NCBI GenBank assembly: GCA_964017185.1
Contig: OZ024884.1
Coordinates: 1,185,501 to 1,249,500, forward strand
Length of the DNA: 64,000 nt
Direction: 5' to 3'
Source of the DNA: Rugalucina vietnamica
Taxonomy: Eukaryota > Mollusca > Bivalvia > Lucinida > Lucinidae
Shown: in pieces, positions 45,816 through 56,469 of the stretch
How the letters are laid out: every line of letters begins with the position of its first letter
Numbering within the stretch: position 1 is the stretch's first letter
Program-made: the position numbers and the translations under genes
Notes under the pieces: generated by a model
The model's input: only the letters and a program-made list of their open reading frames with translations
Told to the model about the DNA's origin: nothing
The model's database searches: none

Positions 45816-46341
45816 TACACATGGAAATAAGTTAGGGAACACTTTTAGCTCTTCGGAAAAGTTTTGAAAAATCCATTCTCTTTTTTTCTGGCGATACTGG
45901 AATTTTTATCACACATATTTCATACCTTGGCCTAGCTACAGGCCAATTTATGGAAATTCACAACATTTTGTTTTTGTGCTACGTAGGAGGAGGATACAAT
46001 ATACCATATATGAAAAACTACACTTTTACTGAATACGAGTTTGCCTTTTGCTTCTGCACTCCGCAAAACTCAATTGTTGAAAGCGAAACTTGAATAACAT
46101 GTTCAGTCTGAACGACTTCGCATCTAAAACTTCATGGTTTATCTCAAAACCAACTAATCATACAAAATCTGCAGTTTGCATTGATTTCTATGGAAAGCCA
46201 AATTCTTGAAATTTTTGCAAATAAAGCCGCAAAAGAATAATGACGCTATGACGCATTGACCAGAAAGTGCATGTTTAAATTCCTAAAGGGTCATACCGAA
46301 TATCTGGCCCAACATTTACAACCTGCAAAATGTATAGATCT

Positions 46342-46389
<48 letters not shown>

Positions 46390-46773
46390 ATGACCATGAA
46401 ACTTATATCCGGAAAAGTATGGATCTAACGCCGACAGTCGGTCTGAAAATAAAGAATTGATGATTAAAGTTCAGGACACAATGTCTCAGCTTGATGTTTA
46501 CGAAAAATCACGACAATACGAGTTCACAGAATGAAGTTATCGCAACGAATATCAGCGCGTTTCTTTAATTTTGCAAAACGTTACTGAATCGCAGTCCGCC
46601 ACAGTTTACGTTTGATGCTAACGTTTACCATTTTCAAATAGAATCAACTTTTGATACTGCAAATTCCGGCAAAGTGTCAAAACATTCTTCAAAATGTTTA
46701 CAAAGTATGATATATACAGTCTCAAGTTAATTGTCACATTATTACAGGTGTTCCCTAACTTATTTCCATGTAT
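45816..46773. mobile_element. TA-flanked inverted-repeat element, about 0.96 kb, non-coding
   Basis: CACATGGAAATAAGTTAGGG and then AACAC at the left pairs with GTGTTCCCTAACTTATTTCC and then ATGTA at the right. TA-rich flanks fit Tc1/mariner-type insertion. The interior has an A run of about 44 bases at 46345-46388 and no transposase. Confidence 0.8.
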
Positions 46774-48080
46774 ATATATACCAAACACTCTACAAACACG
46801 TATTATTTTGTATAAGATTTTCACAAACAATAAACCATCGCCATGCTATTAAAAGACCATAAGTCTCTGAAAAACGTGATTGCCCTGTTAATTGAACATG
46901 AGCGCGACAAAATGTGCCTTCGGACATTCTGACATTACTGAGTAGAAAGCGGCAAAAAGCGGAAATTCAAAATAATGTTACTATGAAATAATAATGTTTT
47001 AGTAATCTTGGAACACAGGGCTACCAAATGAATGAGTTTTAAAATATATTTAATTTCAATATTTGGAGTTATCTGCCCTTGTTTTAGCACATTTTATACT
47101 TAATTTTCCTATATATATCGATAAACGGCAACCATAGCGATCACATCGTCCTAAAAATAGATAAAATACGAATGTAAGAGAATGATTTGCATCTATTTTA
47201 ACAAAGTTTTTTTTATCAGTCCTAAACAGTTTTAAGCAAATGCATCGAATTGTGAAGACACTTGTAACATAGCCGCACAGGCTGATTTCTGTGCCGGCTA
47301 TTATTCCTGACAAATGACAACATTGACGAAATAGTTGCACAGGCTCAACCGGCCTGATCGCAGAGTAGTACCATTCCTGGAAACGGTAACATGAACATAA
47401 TTGAACAATAGTGCAGCCTGATTCCTGCGCTATGATGAGTTCTATAATGTTAATGACGACCATGAATTTAATGATAAAGAGCATTGTGCGAATAAGGCAA
47501 TCCAGGTCACAGGTTAACAATTGACGAAATTGTGCTGGCTGTACCCGCGCAGGCTATTAATCCGGTTAAAGGCACAATTTGAGTGTCTTGTGATGCTGAA
47601 CGTCCGGCGCCAAAGTGGGGACTCAAGCGCCCGTCCAACCTGTTCGTCGACCATAGAGTTGTGTTTATGAGCCCCCCCCAGGGGGTTCTTTGATCCCTAA
47701 TCCCTGAAAGAAAAATGACCTTTCACCCCAGCTTCCTAAAATGTTTTTCCTCAGCCCCCTGCTCCCTAACCCCCCCCCCCCAAGAAGTTATGATTTCTTC
47801 CCAAATCCCTGAAAATAAATGACCCTTCCCCCCACATCCCTGAAAATAAATGACTCTCCTCCCTGGATTCTCAAAACCCCTGGGAAGGGGTAAATTATCT
47901 TATCTGGATCTTTTAAATTTTATGTTGTTTTCTGGTTACCCGTGATTTGGGGATTTTATTAAGTTAAATGTTTACAATGTTGTATTTTCAAAACATGAAC
48001 ACCGCAAAGCACTGAGAATTCAACACTGTTAGCCGGCATTAGCCAGAATGCATTTCAGGATGATCGCGCTCATTTACGAA
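46774..48080. other. No recognised gene
   Basis: A 154-codon minus-strand frame at 47056-47520 has no recognisable domain and overlaps degenerate GCACAGGCT/CCTG repeats, so I do not call it a gene. A C-rich array lies at 47665-47890. Confidence 0.5.
47665..47890 (+). repeat. C-rich degenerate tandem repeat
   Basis: Units resemble ATCCCTGAAAATAAATGACC followed by a C run, with about four to five copies. Clearest copies start near 47698, 47805 and 47837. Confidence 0.7.
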
Positions 48081-48728
48081 GGTACAAGTAGGCAACGATC
48101 AGGAAAAGGCGCAATCAGAAAAAGATTCCCACTCCAAAAACCGAGGTGGGAAAAATTAAACTGACAATCAAGTACTTATACCATGAAACATATCGTAAGC
48201 CGAATGGGTAGCTGTTTTCCCAATAGGTGGCCACTCAGTTACCTAAACTTAACTAAAAATATGATAACATACATAAGGCGCCAACAGTTTAAAAATTTAA
48301 ACACCAAGACATAAAACAATAAGAACCACCACAGAAGCATCACCCTGGAACGATCTGTAATATACAATTACTGTCGGGCCCAAATCGACCCCACAAGCAC
48401 CCAACCCCACCCTCAGCTTCTGCAGTGCTTCGAAACATTTAGTTAGTTGTTCGGTCTTCGTGGTGAATCTCTAGCTAGTCAACGAACCATCATGGACAAA
48501 CAAAAAATCATGATAAATGCCATGATGAATCAAAAACGAGGACTCGCAGATTGAGTAAGCTGCCCGACGATCGACATCCCTTGGCGCCAAATAACTTACT
48601 AACTCCGGGGCAAAAGAAACAATACCAGTTGAACCCCGGTGGGCCAAGCTCCGGCCCTAAGCAACTAAAATGAATAGCTTTAAGTCGGGGCCATCGAAGA
48701 GTCTGATGCCCGACCCACCGGAGTATGC
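48081..48728 (-). mobile_element. Penelope-like 3' fragment, 648 bp
   Basis: On the minus strand it begins in the CCGGTGGGTCGGGCATCAGA block at the end of the RT region and runs through the full 3' tail to GTACC at 48081. It is one of the longer truncated copies and diverged from 24089-27040 by many substitutions. Confidence 0.85.
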
Positions 48729-49555
48729 TAACTTAACAAATGTACAATCACATAGACATTAGCATGGCATTTCTGGTATTAAATTTCGTGATTAGAAACA
48801 TTGAAGCACTAAAGCAGACAGTAATGTGGGGTAGTTTATATTACCACTGTATATGGAAAATATTGCAGTATTCATTTTGGGCATTGCATGATTTGTCATA
48901 TGTTAACGGCAGTTTCAGCAAGGTGTTTTCTTCTACTGATATTTTAAAATGGCAGGTCTTCACCTGTCTTCTCTGCATGTTCATTAAAACCAATGTTTCT
49001 ACATAATACAGTTGTACATGTCTAGATATTTTAAACATAATCGAGTGTTCAGGTGTTGTTTTTGTATCCGCTGCGCACGACACTAACTTACTATCATTTT
49101 GGATTTGTGGTGGACATTTGACTTTGTGCCGGCTTCCGGTTCGTCATTCCATTGTTTACTGGAATTTACAATAAGCATTTACTTCCAAAAATGCTTCAAA
49201 TAACCACCCTACAAAGCCAAAAAGGACAGGGTCAGGGTTTTATCCACATGCACTGTGAGCACCGAGTTGTTTTCTTTGGTAAGACACATTTTCCCCCATA
49301 ATAGTGGCTAATATCCAGGAAGCGATAGCTCCGTCAAGACGTAACTATAATTGTTGAATCGGGCGTTAAAACGCTATCGCAAACACACAAAATTGGAATG
49401 GTTTGGAAAGTTAAATGTAGTTATTTTTATTATCAGGAACTGATGCTGTCAGAACCAAAGTCCTCAATGACAATTAGTTACTGAGACAAAGAGAACATAT
49501 TGTAAATCTAGTGAGTAGCTGTTTCCCTAAAAACGGACACTCAGCTACAAAAACT
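48729..49555. other. No recognised gene
   Basis: A weak relic with GGTAAGACACATTTT and CGGGCGTTAAAACGCTATCG at 49280-49380 resembles the SINE body at 50120-50220. No coding signal. Confidence 0.5.
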
Positions 49556-49795
49556 CAAGTAATTAAATCATCTCACCGTTTTGTCTGTCGTGGATTCGAG
49601 CCCACACACTGGGCACATGTGAGACAAGTTCTGCTTGAGGGCGTGTCAGGTGGTTTTCGGGATTCTCCAACGGTTTGCTTGCTTGTGTGCCAGGTGTTTT
49701 TTCTCGGGGTTCTTCCGATTTCGCCCCACCTACAGAGTGGCCCGTCTCATATGAGCTGAAATAATTTGGAAAGGGACGTAAAACTTAATAATAAT
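49556..49795 (+). mobile_element. SINE of the 36597 family with internal duplication
   Basis: GATTCGAGCCC (B box), CACATGTGAGACAAGTTCTG, CCGTCTCATATGAGCTGAAA and an A/T tail match the SINE. The GTGCCAGGTG..TTTT segment occurs twice, a short internal duplication. The tRNA head is poorly preserved. Confidence 0.7.
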
Positions 49796-50069
49796 AAAAC
49801 TTGGATCAAAATAGATCAATTAATAAATGTACATAGCTCATACAAAGGTGCAAACGGCATAAATCGATTCAAAGTACGAAAAAAAATATAATTACAACAG
49901 AAGTATCTTATTGAAGCGCTCATTATGCTCCAGTCATTTGTATCCACGGCCCCAGTCGGGAATGGAAATAGAGGTGATTTTGACTTTTAAATTTTCAAAG
50001 CCCTTTTAAAAACCCCGCCCCCACGGAAACTGCCAATAACGAGTAGCAGCAATTGGGACTCAATCAGAG

Positions 50070-50230
50070 ACCACGACGGCCTAGCGTTAGAGTGTCGGAC
50101 TCCAAATTGAGGGGTCCTGGGTTCGAACCCCGTTGGTGGGCCGTGTTGTGTCATCGAGCAAGACACATTTACTCATTGGCTAATGTTCAGCACGCGGTAA
50201 GTACTGGGACGTTGAACTTCCCAAAATCAA
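50070..50230 (+). mobile_element. Second tRNA-derived SINE family
   Basis: GGCCTAGCGTTAGAGTGTCG and GGTTCGAACCCC provide A- and B-box-like sites. The body has GTGTCATCGAGCAAGACACA, a conserved SINE-body motif, and ends GGGACGTTGAACTTCCCAAA. A fragment of the same body (TGTGTCCTTGAGCAAGACAC) lies at about 60289. Confidence 0.7.
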
Positions 50231-50945
50231 AATCATAAAGCAATTGTGCCAATAAGGATCTTGTTTAAAGAATATCGCTAGTGATTCGGAACTGGAAAAA
50301 TGATTCAGAATAGGGAAAATTTGAATCGTCGTGTGGCATCCAGCATATTTACAATGAATCGTACTGAAGTTGTTTAGAAGAATGATTCTGCTTTGCAATG
50401 GTAAGGTCGAAGTCTCATTTGCTTTGAGCAATTATTTGGAAACCATTTCGAAAAAAGTGATCCGAAACTGGGATAATTACTGTACAAAATAATTGTTATT
50501 CAAGAAAAAGATCAGCTCTACAGTGGCCGAATTAATTATTGTCGTATTGTCGCCTCCCCGTGACCGACTTAATCCTGTTTTAACCGTTTAGTCAACGGAA
50601 CACGGAATCAATATGACCTTTACCACGACATGTTAACAAAATGACATTATAGCAGTGAATTGTGGAGTAATTATCAACTGTTTGGAGATCAGTCGTAAAG
50701 ACGATCAAATCACGAGCGCGTAGCGTGACTGATTCATATTCTTACAAATGACCGACAGACAGTGAATTATCACTTATTATTCAACATTTCACACGCTTGA
50801 ACTGATCTATTTCGTTTCTAACACACAATAACCGGAACAAGAAAAAAAATGATGCAAAGCATCAATTCGCTGGAAAATATTTTACACGAGGAAACTGTGA
50901 ATAAAGCATATTCAGCATGTGCATTTTAAAGCTGTTAATTCACTC
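50231..50945. other. No recognised gene
   Basis: A/T-rich, with no repeat or domain that I can name. Confidence 0.5.
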
Positions 50946-51050
50946 AACGATAATTCATAATTAATAAGTAAGTAAGTAGGTAATTCTTTATTTAAAGAGG
51001 GTGAGCCATTTGGTTAAAACCAATCTTCCATGAGGCCCTCTAGTAAACAT
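50946..51050 (-). repeat. LINE-type 3' tail, minus strand
   Basis: The minus strand reads TAGAGGGCCTCATGGAAGAT, TTGGTTTTAACCAA, CACCCTCTTTAAATAAAG and TTACTTACTTAC-like repeats. It matches 34148-34232. Confidence 0.65.
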
Positions 51051-51195
51051 TATACATAACACATATGAAACGATAACAAGTGATTATGCAATATTTACAC
51101 ATGGAATAAAAGTAAAATAAAATTACATTGAACAGTCTGTTTGATTGGTGGTGGAGACATACTTTTAATTCTGTAAATACAAAGCATAATTATGG

Positions 51196-51234
51196 TCTGA
51201 TTGCGCCTTTTCCTGATCATTGCCTACTTGTACC
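51196..51234 (+). repeat. Extreme 3' tip of a Penelope-like copy
   Basis: TCTGATTGCGCCTTTTCCTG then ATCATTGCCTACTTGTACC are the last 39 bases of the element tail and are followed by TTTT. It is the shortest 3'-anchored copy in the window. Confidence 0.75.
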
Positions 51235-51354
51235 TTTTCATATCCGAGTTGTTGTGTTTGTGCCGTGTTGCGTAACTAAACTCAAAACTCTCCACGTTTT
51301 ACCAATCCTCATTGATTGCTTGCATTTTACTATCCCTAACGGTATAATCTAAAT

Positions 51355-51437
51355 GTAATGCGACAGTCTGCATGCTTATCTTTTAACCCAGTCATGGTTG
51401 ATAACTATGCTGCCTTCTTTAACTGCACGCCGGTGGG
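51355..51437 (+). repeat. Internal Penelope-like fragment (end of RT region)
   Basis: ATGCGACAGTCTGCATGCTT through GCACGCCGGTGGGTC matches 26336-26420 and 55620-55700. It lacks the 3' tail and lies about 120 bp beyond the tip at 51196-51234, so the two may be remains of one rearranged copy. Confidence 0.75.
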
Positions 51438-51593
51438 TCAAAAATTCTAGGCTGCCATTTTTCTTACATTTATCTCTTTCTTTCATAATGTCCAAAACAG
51501 TCTGGTTGAATATTTCTTTTTACTCTTTGTGTTTTAATAGGTACATGTTTATCGAGAATTTGTGTAAACAGTGAATACCAAAGTTTTATAATA

Positions 51594-51873
51594 TACTCAT
51601 CAAAAGAAGTTTTGCACCGGTTAATATTTTTCTCATTTTAATATAATGTTAGGTATAGATCTTTTTCAAATAAACTTTTAAAACTTAATACCATGTTAAA
51701 GGCCTGGACTTCGTGAATAGCAAATCAATATTTTTTCTTAAAAAGATTAAGTAAAAATGTGCAAACATGCATGTTTTTGAAAACACCAAAATTTTGGATT
51801 CAGCAAAAAGCCCGCATCTTTTTTTCTGGGCTTCCAAACCTGAATTTGTTTAACACTGAAAGCAATCATTTAA

Positions 51874-51930
<57 letters not shown>

Positions 51931-52653
51931 AAAAAAAATAAAAACTTATTTTTTTGGACAAAAACACTATTTTTGACCAAAAATAACGATTTTTGAGATT
52001 TTGTTTAAATTATCAGATAAAGCTTAGTAACTCATCTCTCCAATAAAAAAGTTGTTTTTCCTTCAAACACAGCATGCAGCACTAATGTTTAACTGGAGGT
52101 ACTGCTTTTCAACCCATCCAAATTCCGACTTTTTAAAAAGCTGCGTATCAAAAACATACTCATGCAGCTTCTTTGACATAAGATCGCCTTTAACAGAAAG
52201 AAAACAAGTGGCAGGTTTTGGTGTCAAAATATCTCATAGTGATCAAACATTTAAATGAATTTTGATTTTACTCATTTTCTCCAATATTTATGATTTTTTT
52301 TCTCAAAAATTGCATTTTTCTTTTAAAAATGCATTTTTATCAAACTTTTAGATTTTTAAAATTGTTTTTAGGCTTAATCATTAGCTTTGAGGCTCGTGTG
52401 TGTAAATTGGGAGACAAAAATGTGTTTTTAACTCTGTGTCATTTTTGGTGGAATTTTTTCGATTTTCCAATTTTCTGTATTTTCATTTTTTCCGAGAACC
52501 GTTTCCGCAACTTGTTTTGGTCTTATCACACACATTATCAAACCCTTTCAGACTGTGCAAATTCAACAAGCTAGGTCGAAAATTTGTTAGTCAAAATGTC
52601 ACTGAAAATATGAAAAAAATCTAAATGGTGCAAAACTTGTTTTGATGGGTATA
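51594..52653. mobile_element. TIR element B, uninterrupted relative of element A
   Basis: It starts TACTCATCAAAAGAAGTTTT and ends with the inverted GCAAAACTTGTTTTGATGGG, about 1.06 kb. Between lie the same blocks as in element A, in order. An A run of about 50 bases at 51878-51930 is private to this copy. No transposase is encoded. Confidence 0.85.
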
Positions 52654-53205
52654 GAATCAACATCATTCATTGTTTCGATATTGATCCGATTTGCAGTCAT
52701 TATTAAATCATTTAAAAATTAATCATCATTAAAATGTTTTAAAGGCCTGTATGTAATTATAATGTGCGAAACTTTCTCTAAAGCAGGACTTAGTTTCCTA
52801 TTACAATATAGAATAACAATCACTAAGCTGCAATTTGATATATGTTCTTCCTCAATATAAATATGACCAATTAATGTATACTGTAAGACTTAAGTTTAGC
52901 ATTAATTTTTTATTCACTATTATTTTCAAAATCAAATGTTTGAAAACTTTCGATACGCTTTTAATATGTCAAGATACTCAAATTCGAGTTTCGAGACGAG
53001 TTTGTGTGATTTTCTTACGTCCACGTATTGCAGCGTTACGTGCATCACATATTATCAATCTTTGCCTTGTTTATTAAACAAATAAACCGGAATGACATTT
53101 GAAGAATTCCCAAGAGCGGGTGCCGTCATGGCCTGACGTTAAATCAACGTAACACGAAGATCAATATGCTCAATGCAGACATGAAGAATTAGAAATTGAA
53201 TTTTT
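52654..53205. other. No recognised gene
   Basis: A/T-rich; an 80-codon frame at 52835-53077 shows no domain. Confidence 0.5.
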
Positions 53206-54700
53206 AGCTCACCTGAGCCGAAGGCCTAAAAGGTGAGCTTATAGGATGGTCATGCTCCGTCGTCCGTCGTCGTTGTCGTCGTTGTTCACACTTTTCAAAG
53301 ACCTTCTCCTCTGAAACCCCTAGTCCAATCAATGCCAAACTTCATGTGGAGCATCCTTAGGAAGGGGGAACTAAAGTTTGTATAAATGGTTTAGGTCACA
53401 TGACAACGATGGCCACCATGCCCATATATGTTAAAAACCTTAAGGAATCTTTTTCTCTGGAACCGGTGGACCGATTTCAATGAAACTTGGTATGTAGCAT
53501 CGGGGACTCTGGCCCATCATAGTTTGTATATATCATGACATTGGGTTGACCTTGACCTATTTAACGGCAGGTCAACTTTTTGTCACATAGGCTTTTCTGT
53601 GGAAAAAAGTGACTGGATTTTTCATGAAGTTTTGTGGCATGTGACCTGAAAGTAGGTAGATACATATAACTTATTGATTTAATGAAGTCATAGGAGTATT
53701 CAATGTCAAGGTCATCTATTGTCCTTGGCCCAAGGTCATTTACATATTCAATTTAAAACTTAATTTTCTCAGGAACCACTTCACAAATCAAAGCCAAATT
53801 TTATATGTGGTATCCTTAAGTAGGAAGGGGGAAGTAAAGTTTGTATAAATGGTCCAGGTCACAAGATGGCTGCCATGCCCATATATGGTAAAAACCTTAA
53901 AAATTCTTCTTCTCTGGAACTGCTGAACCGATTTCAATAAACCTTGGTATGTAGCATCGGGGACTCTGGCCCATCATAGTTTGAATAAATCATGACCTTG
54001 GGTTGACCTTGACCGTTTTTATGGCAAGGTCACATTGGTCTAATAGCTTTATTAATTGAAAAAATGGAAAGCATTGGTGATTTTTCAGGAAGTTTTGTTG
54101 CCTGTGACCTGAAAGTTGGGACATACATACAACTTATTGAGTTAATGAAGTCCTATGAGTATTCAAGGTCAAGGTCATCTCTTAACATTGGCCAAAGGTC
54201 ATTTACATATTAAATTTAAACTTAATTTTCTCAGAAACCACTTCACCAATCAAAGCCAAATTTTATATGTGGTATCCTTTGGAAGGAGGGGGGGGGGGAT
54301 GGACCAAAGTTTGTATAAATGACCCAGGTCATATGACCAAGCTGGCCGCCATGCTCATATATGCGGTTAAATCTTTTAAACATTAACTTCTCTGGAATCG
54401 GTGGACCGATTTCAATGAAACTTGGTATGTAACATTGGGGGCTCTGACCCCTCGTAGTTTATATAAATCATGACCTTGGGTTGGCCTTGACCTATTAAAC
54501 TGTTAATTTAAACAGAAAGGTCAAATACTGCCAGAAAGATCTGAAAGTTAGTAGATACAGACAGTTTATAGTGTTAATAAGCATGTGAGTATTTGAGGTC
54601 AAGTTTACATTTTACGTTAGCCAACATGGCCTTAGCCAAAGGTCATTCATCAAAGACAAAATCTCAGGTGAGCGATATCAGGACCATTGGTCCTCTGGTT
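53206..54700 (+). mobile_element. Family H1 element, copy d, both ends present
   Basis: It starts AGCTCACCTGAGCCGAAGGC with a 5' hairpin, has GTCGTC repeats and three units of about 460 bp (near 53320, 53770 and 54235). It ends GTGAGCGATATCAGGACCAT then TGGTCCTCTGG, with a perfect terminal hairpin at 54680-54694. This is the cleanest complete copy in the window. Confidence 0.85.
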
Positions 54701-55040
54701 TAAGGTTGCGGGACTACGATACAGTTTCCCTAGAACCATGTTTCATCAGATGACAGCGTCAAAAACTGACATCATGGCGCCAGACAACGTAAGTCTATCA
54801 TGATATGGGGCAATGACTAGTTGACGTCACAGTGACGTAATCGATTGCAAGGACTTACATGTACGAATTTCAGGCTTGCTACTTAATGGCAGGGAAAAAT
54901 GGATTTGTATCGAAACAGCTGATGGGAAACAACCTGCGTGGTGCGAACACCGTGAATAACGCGATAAGTTTTCGGTCTTGTAAACCTTAACGTAAACGCG
55001 CGAGACTAGACTTGACCACATCGCATGAAACCGTGTTAGC

Positions 55041-55229
55041 ATGCTAAGCGAAAGTTTTCTCATACAATATGGGCAATCACCCGTCATTTCAGCAATTGAA
55101 CACTTATGGGATCACTTCGGGAGAAAGGCCAGTGAACAAAACGATGTCGATTGCGTCATACACTGGCGGCGTTACCTGATACCAGAATGGAACCAAATCT
55201 CTACGATTATGGTACAGTACTCTTTTTGA
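55041..55229 (+). pseudogene. Tc1-like transposase C-terminal remnant
   Basis: The frame contains SAIEHLWDHFGRKASEQND and, about 15 residues later, IPEWNQIST. This matches the PIEHLWDxxxRR...EWNxIP ending of Tc1/mariner DDE transposases, around the third catalytic residue. Nothing upstream preserves the rest. The usual proline is replaced by alanine in AIEHLWD, and the piece is too short to function. Confidence 0.55.
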
Positions 55230-55437
55230 GCATAAGAAGATGTTAAATGACTGTTTTCGGAGTAAACCGTAAACTTTTCAGATGCCGAAAAACAAAGTGA
55301 CTTTTGAGGTCCCATGTATTCTTTGACGTAGCGTAATTGCGTCAGAAAAAGATGACTTTCCGGCGAAATCAGGAAATTGTAGTTCCTCAAAGTTTAAATA
55401 TTGATTGGTAAAAGTGTTTGTTTCTGTTGAATTTCAC

Positions 55438-56350
55438 AATGAATTGATTTCCAAATATAATGTTGGGTTGAAGACGCTTTTAAGTTAGGGCCTTTCGGAA
55501 CCTGAATTTTATAGTGACTTGGTTTACAAATTTAAGAAACTTAAAGGAAGAAATGATTTTTCTTTTCAGTTCAGAAAAATCATAACACGTTACAGACGTA
55601 TAGGTTATAACTTGAATGTTATGCGACAGTCTGCATGCTTAGTTTTTAACCCAATCATGGTTGATAACTATGCTGCCTTCTTTAATTGCACGGCGGTGGG
55701 TCGGGCGTCAGACTCTATGATGGCCCCGACTTATAGCTATTCATTTTAGTTGGTTGGGGCAGGAGCTTCTTGTCTGTTGCTTGGCCCACCGGGGTCCAAC
55801 TGGTGTTTTTCTTTTGCTCCGGAGTTAGTAGGTTATTCGGCGCCCAGGGATCTCCATCGTCGGGCAGCTTACTCAATCTGTGAGTCCTGGTTTTTGATTC
55901 ATCAGGATGTTTATCATGATTTATTTGTTTGTTCTTGATGATTCATTGACTAGTTAGGGTTTCACCACGAGGACCGAAGAACTAACTAAATGTTATGAAC
56001 CTCTGCAGAAGCTGAGGGTGAGGTTAGGTACCTGTAAAACCGGTTTAAGCCCGCCAGTAACTTTGTGTTACTGGTCGTTCCAAGTCGATACTTCTGTGGT
56101 GGTTCTTTTTGTTTTATGTCTTGGTGTTTAAATTTTTTGTGCTGTTGGCGCCTTATATATGTTTTCATATTTTTTAGTTAAGTTAAGGTAACTGAGTGGC
56201 CACCTATTGGGAAAATAGCTGCTCATTCGGCTTACGATATGTTTCATGGTATAAGTACCTGATTGTTAGTTTGGTTTTTTCCCACCTCGGTTTTTGGAGT
56301 GGGAATCTTTTTCTGACTGCGCCTTTTCCTGATTTTTGCCTACTTGTACC
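55438..56350 (+). mobile_element. Longest secondary Penelope-like copy, 0.9 kb
   Basis: It begins inside the RT coding region at TGAATTGATTTCCAAATATA and runs through the complete 3' tail to CTACTTGTACC, then T8. It includes a stretch (LKGRNDFSFQFRKI region) missing from the 24089-27040 copy around 26270. Confidence 0.85.
55441..55749 (+). pseudogene. C-terminal end of the Penelope-like RT protein
   Basis: LISKYNVGLKTLLS, a stop, then GLSEPEFYSDLVYKFKKL, FQFRKIITRYRRIGYNLNVM, FNPIMVDNYAAFFNC and VGRASDSMMAP before the terminal stop at 55747. It gives the natural C-terminus of the family protein, which is shifted out of frame in the longer copy near 26290. Confidence 0.7.
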
Positions 56351-56469
56351 TTTTTTTTCAAACCATTTTTCGATTTGGAAATCAGATAATAATTGCTTAA
56401 CTTAAGTCTCATAGTATATTTGAATTAGCAGTGACCCTTATGGGCTCTGTGATCGGCTGTTTAAGTCCT

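Noticed and set aside
47056-47520. 154-codon minus-strand frame as a gene
   Set aside because: No domain or coding signature was recognised, and it overlaps degenerate short repeats. Length alone is not enough.
56196-56405. Conserved open frame of about 60 codons in each Penelope-like 3' tail
   Set aside because: Seen in several copies (for example 26847-27089, 32577-32795), but it runs into unrelated flanking sequence in each. Conservation is explained by shared descent of a non-coding tail.
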